Of a stretch of DNA of 64,000 nt, positions 37,130 through 49,673 are shown in pieces. Source of the DNA: Strix aluco (lineage: Eukaryota; Chordata; Aves; Strigiformes; Strigidae); NCBI RefSeq assembly GCF_031877795.1, contig NC_133932.1:19966180-20030179 (forward strand), read 5' to 3'. The notes under the pieces were generated by a model. That model did not search any database and was not told the DNA's origin. It saw nothing but the letters and a program-made list of their open reading frames with translations. Position numbers and translations under genes: made by a program. Within the stretch, counting starts at the first letter, position 1. Each line of letters starts with the position of its first letter.

Positions 37130-37600
37130 AAGATAAGACAGTAATAAATAAGACAGTTGGGGCCTATTCTTGAAGATAACAGGAACAAGGATGGGACAAA
37201 TTAAAAGAAATCAGCTCAAGACACAACATAGCTTCACAACACCTCCTAAACGGACCTTTGTGAGCATGCGTGAGCACTGAGGTCAACCAGCAGACACGGT
37301 GAGGAAGACTACCAACGGCCACCAGGGACCCCTCGAGACCACCACCCAGCAAGAAAGTGCATGCGTAATTAGGATGCAGATATTGTAATTAGTTCCAGGA
37401 AATCTAATGCATAGGTAACTCATTTCTTGGAAAAGTTATGAATATGCATAATCCCATTTTATATTAGCTGCCGCTTATAGATCTGGGGCGTACTGACCTT
37501 TGCGGAGCTATTCATGTGTGTGCCCAGCGCTGCAATAAAGAATGCCTGCTCTCTAAAACTCCAGAACAAGTCTTAGAGAGTTCCTCTGCTGGCTTTTACA
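37130..37600 (+). repeat. Probable solo LTR of an endogenous retrovirus
   Basis: The segment ends like a plus-oriented LTR. GCTGCAATAAAGAATGCC provides a polyadenylation signal at about 37533, followed by a short U5-like tail CTGCTGGCTTTTACA ending in CA at 37600. The upstream part contains low-complexity promoter-like sequence and no coding. The left boundary is uncertain (it may begin near TTGGGGCCTATTCTTG at 37158), and I could not find a matching target duplication. Confidence 0.45.
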
Positions 37601-40600
37601 GTAACACTTCTATGGTCACTGAAGAAGGACTGCCCTACCGAGTCACACCAAGGATCCACCTAAAGGCCTGCCTGTAAGGAAGGCAAGCACGGAGTGATGC
37701 TTCCTCTGCGAGATCCTTCCAAGCCAAGCTGTCTGCAGCCTGCCTACCTCACCCACATGTTGTATCTGCAACTGTGCACTCACAGGGTTGCAGCTGTGGT
37801 ACTCTGATAAACTTATCTTAGGAGTGTAACTTACCATTTACATCACAGTTGTACAGATTTTTTTTTTTTATTGTGTTTTGCGAATGTCTGAATACGATAG
37901 TCTAGTAAGCATCTTACTCTCACTCTCTTGAGTTTTCTGTATCTACGAACAATCGTATGTACTGATTTCTTAGTTTTAATTAAGCTGAAATTGTAATCTT
38001 AATAGTCTAGAGGAAGAACTCAATGTACACAGGGGAAAGTGGCTTTAAAATGTGGAAGTTTTGCAGTAAAGCCCTGCAGTTTGTTCCTCATGTTTTACAC
38101 TGAGGTCTTTCAGACCACTCAAAGTATAACGCAGTCTCCCTTACTTAATTGACACTTCTGTCTGTGGGAGGAAAAAAGGCGTGCTCAAGTGCCACAGATG
38201 AAATGCTCTCAAGAAAAAGGCAAACGTCGTGCCCTGCACTAGTGTTTTGAGTCTGGCATTGCTGAAGCTTGCCATTGCCTACTGGTGTATTTTTAATACC
38301 CAGCTGTATTTCAATCTCGTACTTGGTGACTTGTGAGTCAGCACTCTCATTCTTTTATGTTTGTGTCGGTGAACTAGGAGATCAGTTTCATTGGGGATGT
38401 AGAGTCTGTGTTGGGGCATTGGTTAGGTATTTAGAAAACACAAGCAAAAAGAGCATACTGAGCAGCAGAAGTTAGGCAACAGCAAGTGACAGGTATGCAT
38501 TCATTTTTCTAGCAGTTTTCTGGGAAGTAGCAAGGTAGTGCTGATGTAGTGCTGTGTACAGTGGGACATCAGGCAGTTAACAACATTGGGAAGCCAACCG
38601 GGATGGGTCAAGTGAAATGTCTTCTACAATTGTGGGAGAATCGTAAGGAGAACCACGAATGAGGTGCTTATTATCTATATTTAAAAGCTTGTTTTTCACC
38701 AGAGAGAACTTGCAACTTGTTGTTTTTACAGCTTTAACTCTGCTTTGTTATTATTTTTTTTTTTTTCAATTAGGTAAATGTCCCAGGGTGTGCTAAGAAA
38801 GCTAGATTTTGCTCTCAGGCATCTGGGGAGTAAAATGTTTCTGTACTGAAGGGGTCAGTCTTTCCCCATTTCTTTCCTCAGGCAGTCCCATGTTGAATGA
38901 CTTCATTTTAGGAATTGAGCTATATTAACATGGTTATTTGTTTAAACGTGGATTTTGTTGGCCTCATCAGGGTAATTGTGTTATGCAAAGTAAAAGATAG
39001 CAGCCTCGGGTCCTATTGCAGCTTCATTTCAATTGTAACTGGTCGGCTGACAAATTCAAAGTGAAATTGCATACCTGAAATTGCATGCATGTGCCTTATC
39101 TGACCAAAGGTAATGGTGTATGCAGGTTATTTGGACTTCAGTGGTCTGTGGGTGCCGAGAAGAAATGATTAACAAAGGAGACTTTTTAAACAGTTCAGGT
39201 AATTGTGAGAATACTGGAGGCTAGTACTCCGTGAAGGTTTTGCATGGCAAGCCTATCAAAGGCAGGCTGGAGTCACTAAACTGGTTTTCTTGTGAGTCAT
39301 CTCTCTGATTACAACGACTGCCTGAGAGTCAAACAAGCAAGACAAAGCTTAAAACAAAAAGCTCAAATAGAACTGCACATAAATATGTGCATAGACACGT
39401 GTATACCTGCATGCACACTCACGTCTTCATCATAGCATGAGAATTGTGAAGGGCACACAGATGTTAACAAGGCCAGAGTGACTAATGGTGCAAGTCAACA
39501 TCTTTCCACTTTGAACACAGAATAAAGCAGTAGCTAAAACACCAACTACCACTATTCTGCAAGTCTTGCTGCTGTTTTGAGCTGTGTAATGACTTGGGCA
39601 CTTACTGACTACCTAATAAACGTGCTGCCATTTTTCCGTGTAACAAGGAACATCACCAGTTAGTGTGGCAGGCAGGAAGGAAGAGGAGCTGTGCCATCAC
39701 CGGAAGGTCTGCAGTAGGTCGAATGGATGCCTTTGGGGACTTGCACTGCGTGTGGAGCTCATTTAATTAGTCTAGATGTAGATAACCATTCAAGGATTGA
39801 TAACTGGGGAGGGTGCATCTGAGACAGCACTCTGTCCATCTTTGTTACAGCAAAAGATGATAATTATTGGCGTAGCTGCTCTCCTTCAGAGATCTTTTGA
39901 AGCTGAATGATTGCTGCTGATGGCACTGACAGCCAGCCAGCTATTTCTCTGGCTTCATTAAATCATCCTATTCATTTAGATCTCTTAGTTGCTGCAGGAC
40001 TGTTCATGGTTTAGACTTCTTGTATTTGCTGGCTCTTTGTGCTTGTTTCTTGCTATTAATTTGAATGCTTTTGTGTTGAAAGAAGCTAGTATGCAGGTTT
40101 TTTCCTCCCTTTTCTTTTGAATGTGTAATCATAGGCTGGTTGTTTTAGAGTGCTGTGGTTTTCACAATCTTCATATTTGCTGAAACAAGGCAGTAAGGTG
40201 ACCCACAAAACTGGATTTCATGGTCAAACACCTATCCAATGAAGGTAGCAATGAAGGTTATGGAGGCCCTCTGGTAAAGTTTGCACATGAGACGTGCTTG
40301 ACTTGTTGGTTGTATAGCAGCATATATTTTTAGTCAGGGTGAGGTCTTTCGGACAGTCACTTCTGAGGTGTCTCTCATTTCTGTATGAGTGCAAGCCACA
40401 GCAAGGGGTTATTTGTATAGGAGTGAGAGTCAGCTGATACTCATTTCATTTTAAGGATCTTGGATGCATGCTCTTCTGTGACCCTGTACTTGCTGAGCTG
40501 TCCAAGGCATTGCTTGACAAGCAGAGACACAGCCTGTTCTTCTCCCCAGAAGTTCTGTCCATTTTGTTGCTCACCCTGGGTGTCAACACTGCCCTACGTG

Positions 40601-41629
40601 CAGTTTTCCTTGTTCTTTATTGAAGTAGAGTCAGTGATTTGGGGAAAGCCAGGAGGCAGCGAAGACAGGTTCAATCAATAATGTGCTGCTCAAGTTGTAG
40701 CCTTGATGCGGTGCATGTACTGCAAGGGGAAACTTCACCCTAATTTATGGGCTGTCTCTTAGGCTGGGAAATCAGATTCTGTGAAGTCCAGAAATAAATT
40801 TACCTTCTGAGGTGACTACTCAGCTGGCAGGGATGTGTTGGAACTCTAGAGATTTGCGGGAGTTTGGCTTCTTCATGTATGCTCTGTTGGCATATCAAGA
40901 AGTGCTTTACGCTGTCTCCTGTAGCTTCATTTGGTGAGTTGTGGACACGCTCAAGCAAAACTGGAAGCTGACCAGGATGCGTGGCACTGCTTTGGGTTGC
41001 TGTATGGTGTTGCACTATTTTACATAAATTTTGTTTCCTCAGGGAAAGCTCTGATACTGCAGGTAACTGTGATGCAGTTCTTTGTTGTAGACATCCTCAC
41101 ACTTTTGATGATAAAGCTGTGCACCTTATCAAACACAAATAAGAGCTTTTGCAGTGTTGGAGTATTTTTGCAGACAGCTAAAGGAGCAGTTGTACGGACA
41201 TGCAAGTCCATCCCCAGAAATAAATCTTGCTTTGCTGACCTGCAGCTATACCTTTCCCTGGATTTCTTTTCTGTGAAAAATTGTCTGATAGTGCTAATCT
41301 CCATGGTCACGCTTGTGGCTTGAAAGAAAAGGAAACTTACCCACAAGTGTTCGTAGCTGTAACTGCTCTGACAGTGGTTGAAACCACAGGATTTTTTTTT
41401 TCACAAAATAGCTATTGTACCTGAGAATTCTCTGTTCAGGAAGGAAATGCTTAGCATGCAAGAATACTTTAAGTATTTCTCCCCACTTTCTTATTTCAAG
41501 CCGTATCATTCACTAGGGATCTAATCTAGCAGGATTTAAAGGTTTCCTGGTGAAAAACCCATAAAGAAGTGTATACATAATAGCAAAGAAAAGGTCACTT
41601 CTGAAATGTTACCTGTTTTCACCTTCCAG
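37601..41629. other. Long AT-rich stretch, probably first intron of the receptor gene
   Basis: About 4 kb without a recognisable exon or named repeat. If the receptor gene starts at the CpG island at 36.2-36.7 kb, this is its first intron and contains or follows the exon holding the start codon, which I could not identify. Short T- and A-tracts only. Confidence 0.35.
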
Positions 41630-41660
41630 GCTGCATTGTGTGCACTTGTTATTCTTGGAG
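41630..41660 (+). CDS. V-domain receptor: signal-peptide mini-exon
   Basis: This 31-bp exon sits between the acceptor CACCTTCCAG and the donor GGAG|GTAAGA. It reads AALCALVILG, a hydrophobic, small-residue stretch typical of the end of a signal peptide. It leaves one base that joins CT of the exon at 42519 to give ...LGAHSDVTTVDG, so cleavage near the junction is likely. It implies a preceding exon ending in phase 0 with the start codon, not found. The exon is far too short to be seen as an open frame; I accept it because phase, hydrophobicity and both splice sites agree. Confidence 0.6.
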
Positions 41661-42518
41661 GTAAGAAAATTTATTCTTAATAATTCCTTAGCATGCTTTT
41701 ATGTTAAACTGGGATGGAAAAATCTGGTTTGGTGTGGAGGTGTTCTTAGAGGTTTATGCTGCTGGGTTTATTAGCTGCAGGACCAGGACAACATTTGAGT
41801 GTTGGGTTGAAACAAAATTATGTTCCCAAAGTGCTTTAGCTTGCTGCACTTGCTGTTGTAAATGGCTTCTGCTTGAAATTAATTCCACTGGGAAATAAAA
41901 GACCTCAGCTAATGGAATTACGTCAGTATATCTGGAATATGAAAAAGCCAAGCAATTAAAAATAGACAATTAATTAAGCTTACAGTTTCCTCTTAAAGAT
42001 GTAATGTTTGAAGGAGTGCTGTAATAAACTCTAGCAAGATAATACTAATAAAACAAATATAATTTGACAGAGTTGGCATGTTAGATATTATTAATTGAGT
42101 ATGCGTTGAGTTGTGTCTTCGTATTTACAAAGAATAAAAATGGCTGATTCATTAGCTGTCAGGAATACTTTTCAACATGTATCAGGTTATGTCATTTGTG
42201 GCTTTATTTCATCAAAAATCTCTAACAGGAGTTTAAAGAAATTTTCATTTGAGCTTTATGAAACTGCCAAGGAGGAAGACTAGTACAAAACCATCTGCAC
42301 ATAATCTATGGCGCTTGGACAAGCCAGGGTTTAGTGATTAGTTTGAGATCATACATTTCAGTAGCTGGATTTGGAAGTGAATCCCAATTTTCACTCTTAA
42401 ATCCCAGCTCCCAGGAGATGTTCTCTAACCCGTGTCATCACCAGAACTTCAGCCTGATGGCTGTAATTATGTTAAAATGTGTGGTAATGACTTTTTTCTG
42501 TTTGTGCTGTGTTTTCAG

Positions 42519-42809
42519 CTCACAGTGATGTGACGACGGTAGATGGGAGAGTGTGTGCGACTGTTACTTTCGACCTTGACTATCCCCAGTTGGAGCAGTC
42601 TTTTCGGATCAGCTGGCACAAGGAAAGTGCATCCTCACGGCGCTGGACGCGTGGCAGCACTGGCCATGGCCAGCGTGTTCATGTCTTTCCTAATGGGACA
42701 CTGGGGCTCCGCATGGTCAGGAAAGAGGATGCAGGATGGTACACGGCCACAGTGTGCAGCAGCTCTCAGCATTGTTTCTACCAAAGAAAATTTCAGCTAC
42801 GTGTGCATG
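42519..42809 (+). CDS. V-domain receptor: Ig V-type domain 1
   Basis: Acceptor GTTTTCAG, donor GCATG|GTGGGT, 291 bp, phase 1 on both sides: a standard Ig-domain exon. It encodes DVTTVDGRVCATVTFDL, the core tryptophan in FRISWHKE, a glycosylation site in FPNGTLGL, and the V-set signature EDAGWYTATV. The usual Y-x-C cysteine is displaced; cysteines occur in RVCAT and TVCSSSQHC instead. This resembles the N-terminal V domains of CD2/SLAM-family receptors, which lack the canonical disulphide. The domain is extracellular and probably ligand-binding. I do not recognise a named orthologue. Confidence 0.85.
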
Positions 42810-44604
42810 GTGGGTGTAAATTCTCACTTTAAAGTCCTTGTCTTTCTCTGTTGGGCTGCCTGGATCAGACACTTGTTTATGTTATGATGTACAGATTATG
42901 TATTCATGGTTGGCAGTTTCTGCCTTTGTTTTTGAGTTCATGTGATAATGTAGATGAGAACACTTGTGTGTTATATTTTTGATTAAAGGCTTGTTACGCT
43001 TGCAATTAGCATCTACACTTGAGATACAAGTCTAAAACCAAGATGTTGCAGTCAGACTTTTAAACCCAACCATTTAAGCTCCTAAATGTGCTGAGCTCTT
43101 ATTCAGCTTCCTTGTTTAGTTATTGGGCTCTATTTTTAGACTCTCAACTCTTGTTTTTTTCACTCTTTTTATCCAGTGCTTAAATTTACCAGCTAGAAAA
43201 ATTAGATCTTTATTTTGAAATATGTGTTAACATCACTATTGAGGTCAACCCAGTCCAGCAAGGTTTATTGAAAGCTGCCTTAGCCTTCGTGAAGTCTGAC
43301 TCACAGTGGAATAATGTGGAGATTTAAGGACCTACAAAGTGCTGATTAGGACTCTCCTCCCTATTCTGAGCATCTTGGCCCTTGAGGTGTTAGTTCTTCA
43401 GGGGTACCATGGCACAGAAGATTAGTCAGAGTTGTGCGTTGTTCTGCCTTCCTGCTTTCCTCACTCTCAACATCACCCTTTGCTTGTGGTTTCAGGGCTG
43501 CCAGAGGGCTCACAAAAATAAATACTTGCTCTCTCTTCCGAATAACCCCCCTGTCTTCCATGTGCCCTTTCACTGTACTTTGCAGCCAGGAGTAGAGGAT
43601 GAGAAGTTTCCTCCTCACGCTGCTCCCTTGATATTGTCAGTACTCAGCAAAGCACTCTGGCTGCCCTCCTCATAGCCCTGAATGTTGAAGGGATTTTCAC
43701 CTTTTGTGCTTCAGTGACTTGAACTTGCTATCTCTGACTCGAGCCAGAGCAATCCAAGAATGTGGACTAGAAAGTGGGTTCTGATGACACTGCTGTTCAA
43801 GGTGACTTGTATTTTGTGCCTTTCAGTTACTGCCTTTCCTCTGTTTCCTGGAGGTAGGAACCAGAGAATTTTTTTTTCCTTCTTGTCCATTGGATGGGTA
43901 GACAGAACAGACAAACAGGAGGCATTTTAGGCTGTTTGAGATGCGTCCTGTCTTATTTTGAAACAGCTAAGAACTGAACTATGTTATGGCAGGTGGTTTC
44001 AATGTAGGCAGTCTTTGCCCAGAAGCAGTTAGCTTTTTAGCAGCAAGCAATTATCATTTGATGGGAGTTATTTTTATTCAGACTACAGTAATTTTATAAC
44101 TCAGACATGCCAAATTCAACTTACGACAAAAGGCATAGGGTTTATTTCCATTTCTCACATAGCAGCTGTTGCAAATGTCAGGATCCAGTTTTGTAAGGAA
44201 ACTGTTAAAACTTAGTATTTGGGTTTTGGACAGTGTCAAAGACAATATTCTAGATGTGTCCCTAGGCATTAATATATATGGCAGATGCTGATTCATAACA
44301 CACTCTTGCTATGTCTTGTGACCTTCCAGTAGGATTCTCCCTTCCTAAATCAAATCCAAGTAAAATGCTTCCTCAGCATGACAAGGAAATGGACCTTCTC
44401 ATCGTTCTCAGGGAACTGTTCAGGGACTTAATTTGTTATCTGCCCCCTTCTTAAAAGCAAGCTCTGGCTGCATGCAGGTTCCCGGTAGGTAACCGGTAAG
44501 CCTGTGTGGAAATGCTTCCAAGGTAGTAAGAGATTTCAAAAAGCAAATATATATGATTTCCTCTACATCTCTTAAGTAAATATGCATGTGCTCTCTTTCA
44601 ACAG

Positions 44605-44892
44605 GGCACCTTGTCAGAGGGCTTGTAGGTGACTGTGTTACTTTTGATCTGAACTGCCTGCAATCAGCCAGGTACATCCATATCATGTGGCAGAAAGACA
44701 ACCAGCGAGTGGCCAAGATAAAACTGGAGGCAAATGTCTCTGTGATCTACTGCGACAGAGCCCATGTGTTCCCCAACGGCAGCTTGAGCCGCTGCCCCAC
44801 GCAACGCGGGGATGAGGGAGAGTATGTGGCAGATGTATTTGGTCAGGACGGCGTGCATTTGCATCAGGAAACTTTTAACCTGGAACTGAACA
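44605..44892 (+). CDS. V-domain receptor: Ig V-type domain 2
   Basis: Acceptor TTTCAACAG, donor GAACA|GTAAGT, 288 bp, phase 1/1. It encodes RGLVGDCVTFDLNC, the core tryptophan in IHIMWQKDN, the potential N-glycosylation sites EANVSVI and FPNGSLS, and GDEGEYVADVFGQDG in place of the usual D-x-G-x-Y-x-C. Like domain 1 it shares the phrase HVFPNG, which suggests that the two domains arose by tandem duplication. No second cysteine is present in the F strand. Confidence 0.85.
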
Positions 44893-45535
44893 GTAAGTCT
44901 GAGTGTGCAGTGCATGTGTGATGATGTATTTTCAGTAGGTGACCTTGCACTGTGTGCATGCCTTGTTTTGTCTTTGGGGTCTCTTCCCAAAGGGTGTATT
45001 TTGTAGATGAATGAAATATCCAGAGAAATATCCTTTCATTCTCTGAGTGTAGCTGTGTTGTAGGACGTAAGTCTAGAAGTGTAGTTTGGCTGGGGCTGGC
45101 AGAGCAAGGAGATGCATTAATTTGTATGGCAAATCCTGAAAACAGCACTTAGATGGTGTATGCTGCTCTGGCAGGTTTCCTTGTCCAGGGCCGGTGTTCA
45201 GAAGGTTTTTGGCTTTTGAATTCCAACAAGGTGGTGAGCCAAAAGTGGTCCACTTCCCCCTGGGTCAGGCCATGCTTAAGGTTTACTTGCAAGCATGGAG
45301 AAAAACAGAAGTATAGGAAAACCTAGTAAAACTCAGAATTGAGAGAGGGTACTACCAGGGTTCAGACTCCGGTAGTTTGCCTAATGCTTCAATCCAACAA
45401 ATTGCCCTTTGTAACAAGAACCCAGGCTGCAATCCAATTAACAAGAGATACAAGGAATGTTCCTGCTTGTGATCACTCTCTGTGGAATGTAAAATATCCC
45501 AATAATGAGCAGATATGCTTTTTTTTCCCCCTCAG

Positions 45536-45835
45536 GAGTGGAAATGTTTAAAGAAATCACAGAACTTATTGGTGGATCCGTGTTCTTGAAGCTAACAGAG
45601 ACAAAGCTGAAACAATTCTTCCAGGTAGTCTGGAAAAAAGAAAACACAGAAATTGCTTGGACAAATGGTTCTTGGTTTTGGTACCATGAGGAATATGTTA
45701 ATAGATCTGAGATTGTGTCTAATTACAGTCTCAGACTAGACAGGATTCAGGAACGTGACTGTGGCAGATATTCTATAGAAGTGAATAATAGAGATGGGAG
45801 AACTCTATATGAAGGCATTGTTAGTGTGAAAGTTG
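45536..45835 (+). CDS. V-domain receptor: Ig V-type domain 3
   Basis: Acceptor after a T/C tract (CCCCCTCAG), donor AGTTG|GTGAGT, 300 bp, phase 1/1. It encodes ITELIGGSVFLKLTE, the core tryptophan in FQVVWKKENTEIAW, three sequons (TNGSW, VNRSE, SNYSL) and the V-type ending RIQERDCGRYSIEVNN. There is no disulphide pair. The layout GGSVFL...W-K...L-D-R-I...D-x-G-x-Y is very close to the membrane-distal V domain of CD2/SLAM-family molecules. Confidence 0.87.
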
Positions 45836-46182
45836 GTGAGTATCACTTAAAAATGCTGTCTCTCAGTCAAGCAAAGGTGTTTTTTTTTAAAAATCCAGAT
45901 TTAATACAGAAGCCCAGACGAATTATGTAAGAGACTGCCCCAAATGCACTAGCAATTAGCTAATTAACAGATGGATGAAATGAAAACTAGCTAGAGTAAG
46001 CCTTGTTGGGTAAAGCTGGGCATTCTTCTGCCAGTATGATGGCTCCAGCCAAAGATCTAGGCTGGTAGAAAGCATCATTTTGTTTCTGTTTTGTTACTAC
46101 AATATATTTTGAAAATACTGTGAGCTGTGACAGAAAAATTACTTTTTTTTTTTTTCTGGTAAATGCCATATCCTTTGTTCAG

Positions 46183-46650
46183 ATGATTGCTGGTTTAGAT
46201 GCATCAAAAGAACTTTCTGTTCAGTTTGTGTTCGAGTATCCCCCAAATTGGGAAAAGATTCACTTTCACATCTGCAGAGGTTACTGTGGTGGGGAAACTG
46301 GGAAACTCTTAATTAAATGCTTCCTACAATTCTAGTTTTGTTTTAAATTTCAGAGTGTAAGAGGTTGACTAGTGTAGTTACATCGATACAACTTTTTTGT
46401 TTGGGCTAAAATTAGCCTTTTTACTGGCCAAGGGACACATCTGAGAGAGGAAAAACAATTAAATATAATTCACATTTCCTGCTTGTCTCTTCTTCTAAGA
46501 AGTGACATCTTAGCCTCCCAGTGAAATGACGTGAGCGCTGCCTCAGTGCCACGTGCACTTCCCTGGAACACAAGGCTGATGTACTGTTTGAAATTTTCAG
46601 TGACACAGAAGCCGAACCAGAGTGATACAGAGACTTACAAGTGTACCTGA
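46183..46650 (+). pseudogene. Decayed additional Ig V-type exon between domain 3 and the membrane exon
   Basis: After an acceptor-like TTTGTTCAG, the sequence from 46183 reads ELSVQFVFEYPPNWEKIHF then HICRGYCGGETGKLLIK, similar in style to the first half of a pIgR/CD300/TREM-type V domain. It stops at TAG 46333-46335. A second piece at 46594-46650 reads FSVTQKPNQSDTETYKC and then a stop, like the end of a V domain (D-x-x-x-Y-x-C). The two halves are separated by about 260 bp of broken sequence, and the first half is in the wrong phase for the phase-1 gene. This is best read as a dead exon. Confidence 0.5.
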
Positions 46651-46998
46651 GTATCACACAGTGATACTAAAATGCCTGGTGTGTGAGCATATCTCACTAG
46701 CTGTTCTTATCACACCTTGCAGGTTTCTCAGTTGGGGTGAGGCAGAAAGAACAGGCTGTTGGCTGGGGTCTGTCCCAGTGCCATGGGTTACAGGCTCCCA
46801 TACATGCTTTGTGAAAAGAGACCCTTTGGTTGTAGAATCCTCAGAGAAAATAAAGAAGGTAACCTTTAAGTTTTAGAGGTCAGCTTCTGATAATAATGTA
46901 CTTAGAGGATGTTACAAAAATAAAGGTCAATAAAGCTAACACAGTACAGCAGGATGAAGGTACAGTAAGTGTTTTTTACAACTGAATTTTCCTTGTAG

Positions 46999-47130
46999 AG
47001 CAAAAGGAGACGTTTGGAAGATATGCTGTTCGTGTACTGTTCTGTATTCTCATGGTATCACTAGGAGTTGTAATTATTACTGTCTCAGTTGCGCTGACAT
47101 GGCATTTTCAGAAGCACAAAGATGGGTCAG
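46999..47130 (+). CDS. V-domain receptor: transmembrane exon
   Basis: Acceptor TTCCTTGTAG, donor GTCAG|GTGAGA, 132 bp, phase 1/1. It encodes a short stalk EQKETFGRYAVR, a hydrophobic helix from about VLFCILMVSLGV to VIITVSVALTW, and a basic stop-transfer HFQKHKDGS. The helix contains no charged residue, so pairing with ITAM adaptors through a buried lysine is unlikely. The protein is a type I plasma-membrane protein. Confidence 0.85.
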
Positions 47131-48422
47131 GTGAGATATCCTATTCAACACTTTCAGAATGCAGAAGCCCTGTTTAAACAGCCATTCATGTGTAGATCCA
47201 GTTCTCTGCATTTCCGGGAATATCTGACAGCGCAGTTTCTACTATGGGCAAGGTTAAGACTAGCAGGCTGCAGCTTTACACGGTGTCGGTGCCGGCGCCG
47301 GCACGTGGCTCTGCGGGGCCTGGCTGCCTGAGGCTTTTCACACCGACGGAAGGACTTTCAGCCCTGCCTGCTGCCAGGGTCCTGTGCTGGCAGTGTCCGA
47401 GCTGGTCCTGTGTCTCTGCAGGGTGGGCATGTGGCAAGGCCTTAGGAGCTCTCAGCAGCTGCTGTTTTCCTGTTTGCGTGGTCTGCTGAGAGATGCTTTT
47501 GTCATCTGGAGGTGGGATGTTGGCTGGTCAAACAGGGCCTCATACCTCTGCCTGGTGGGGCTCACCTGCATTCGGTCACCTTTGGGAGCACAGTGTTGGT
47601 GAGTGCAGGCAGTGAGGGGGGACCCATGTTTCCTCCTGAGGCAGCGACCCCAGCCTGAACGTGATGTGGCCTCCCCAAGCCCAGACACCACGTCACCGCT
47701 GGAGCTGTGCGGGCGAGCGTTTGACTGGGCTCAACCGTGGCGGCATTGCGCAGTATGTGTGAAGCTGGGGTGCTGCTCAGGAGCTCCCCATTGGCTCCCA
47801 GGCCTGTGTGAGATTTCAATACAAATTGAAGGTCTTCTGGTTTGCCAGTTTTATGTAGCTCACACCTAAATGGGGGCAAGATGGGAATGAGAATCACAGG
47901 TCCCGTGCATGAGGTGAGGAGAGAGTGGGTCTGTATGGCCCGGTGGATGGAAGATGATGATCTTCTCTGACAAGAAGCTGTTATTGCCTGGAGGTGCTTT
48001 GCAGTTCAAATGCACAGCTGGTCCAGCACATTGCTGATGGAGACAAAAAATAGTTTGTCCCATAAGGTAGGAAGGAGTGGGTAGTGATTTGAAAGGCTTT
48101 AAGCTGAGCAGAGGAGAGGAGAGGTCAGAGAGAAAAGGGAGTTGGGGGAGGGTGCATTATTGGGGGGTGTGGTGTGCATGGAGAGACTGAAAAATACAAG
48201 ATCATCAGTGCATAGAATATTCTCCATGGTTCAGAGCAGTGAGACACACTTAAGTCAGAGCTGTTATCTTTAGTTATGTGCTCCTGAGCCTTCCTTTTCT
48301 CTAGTAAGGGGTGAGCTATAGGGAATTGGGCGATATGTGGGGTATGAATTCTTCCACTGCTTCCTTCAGATGTTTCAAGTGTATTTGCTTTTTCCTTGAC
48401 TTGGCTTAAGTTTGGATCACAG

Positions 48423-48515
48423 TACCAAGCATTCAACATGCAAGTTTGATCCTTATGGATGAGAGGGACAGTCCTGAGGCATGTGAAGAAAGGGATGAAA
48501 ACAGTCCTTGTTCAC
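48423..48515 (+). CDS. V-domain receptor: first cytoplasmic exon
   Basis: Acceptor TGGATCACAG, donor TTCAC|GTGAGT, 93 bp, phase 1/1. This choice of acceptor is decided by frame: the two other AG sites just downstream (at 48428-48429 and 48443-48444) give an immediate stop. It reads SLILMDERDSPEACEERDEN then SPC, an acidic tail segment without tyrosines. Confidence 0.65.
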
Positions 48516-48789
48516 GTGAGTATCCATCACTGTGTGGCTTCCTATCGGGCACAGAGAGGGAGCCAAGAGTGTGATTTGTCTGTGTGTAGTTTAGTGAGGC
48601 CTGATTGTCTTATCTAAACTGAACATTGTAATCAAGGGGATCTTTTTCTAGCAAAGAAATATCTGAAATTTGAAAGATCTGAATTACTCAAAGTACTCAA
48701 GAGCTGCTGACAGCATCAATACCAGGGTAATCACATGTGTACTGGACTGGGACTATCTAGATAATGAGTTTTCTGCAGTTTCAGGTCCC

Positions 48790-49673
48790 GCCTAGCCAAG
48801 CCTGGTGGGCTGAAGTGCTAAGGCTTGGACAACAGGCCCAGGCCAGAGTTGACCTATAGATGAATCCTGTATATTTTATAACTGATAACCATTGTGCTAG
48901 TAGGTATTGTACTAAGTTATAACAACCCACTTATGCTGATGTAAAAAGTGCTAAAGTGTTGAAGTACTGAAGCCGGAACAACAGGCCCAGAGCTGAAGCT
49001 GCCAACTTAGTATGTAGTCATCAACGAAATATGTAAGCTCACTAGTGAAAGATGCAGCTTAGACAGAATATAATCAGTAGTGAGGATGAAATGCTGAGAG
49101 AATGTATCCAACTTCCCTTGTTTAGCCTTGTTCAAGGCTGAGAACCCACGTATTTGGCCTTGTTGTAAACTCCCTTGGTTTCCCCCCCTGAGCCCTGGGC
49201 AGGCTTTGGGTGGAATCCAACAGGAGAATGAAACCAGAAATTTTCCACTCAAAACAAAGGTGCCAGCTATTCTGGCTTGCCGATCTCTGGTATATAAGGC
49301 AGGACCCGCTCACAGCGACTTTGGAAGCCTCACCTACGGGTGGACGCACCGCGTAGGATTTCCCACTTGCCGGGAAAGGCTCTCCAAATCCTCGCTGTAA
49401 CCGGGGCTCCCCGGCGACTGCGGATCTGGATGATGGTAACGTATGCAAGTGGTGATGGATCTTTCTTAATCACTATTCTCTCTCTTGTGTACTAATGATT
49501 TGATGCATTACCCTGTATTTTCCTATTTGTTGATTTAGGTGCATTATTCTGCCTTTTCTTACTGCATGTTTTCTGTATTACTCTGTTACATTATTTGATT
49601 ATCACCAGTAATATACGCCTGCTCTTTTCACGCTGGTGTCTGAGTTTAATTGGTATCCCTAATCAGCAAAACA
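48790..49673 (+). repeat. Probable solo LTR in the last intron of the receptor gene
   Basis: The sequence has the layout of an avian retroviral LTR on the plus strand: a TATA box at 49291-49297 (TATATAAGG), a GC-rich leader-like block at about 49335-49440, a T-rich 3' part and an end near CAGCAAAACA at 49673. Two related phrases, GGCTTGGACAACAGGCCCAG near 48822 and GCCGGAACAACAGGCCCAGA near 48973, suggest an internal duplication of roughly 150 bp in U3. Boundaries are approximate and no target duplication was confirmed. Confidence 0.5.
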
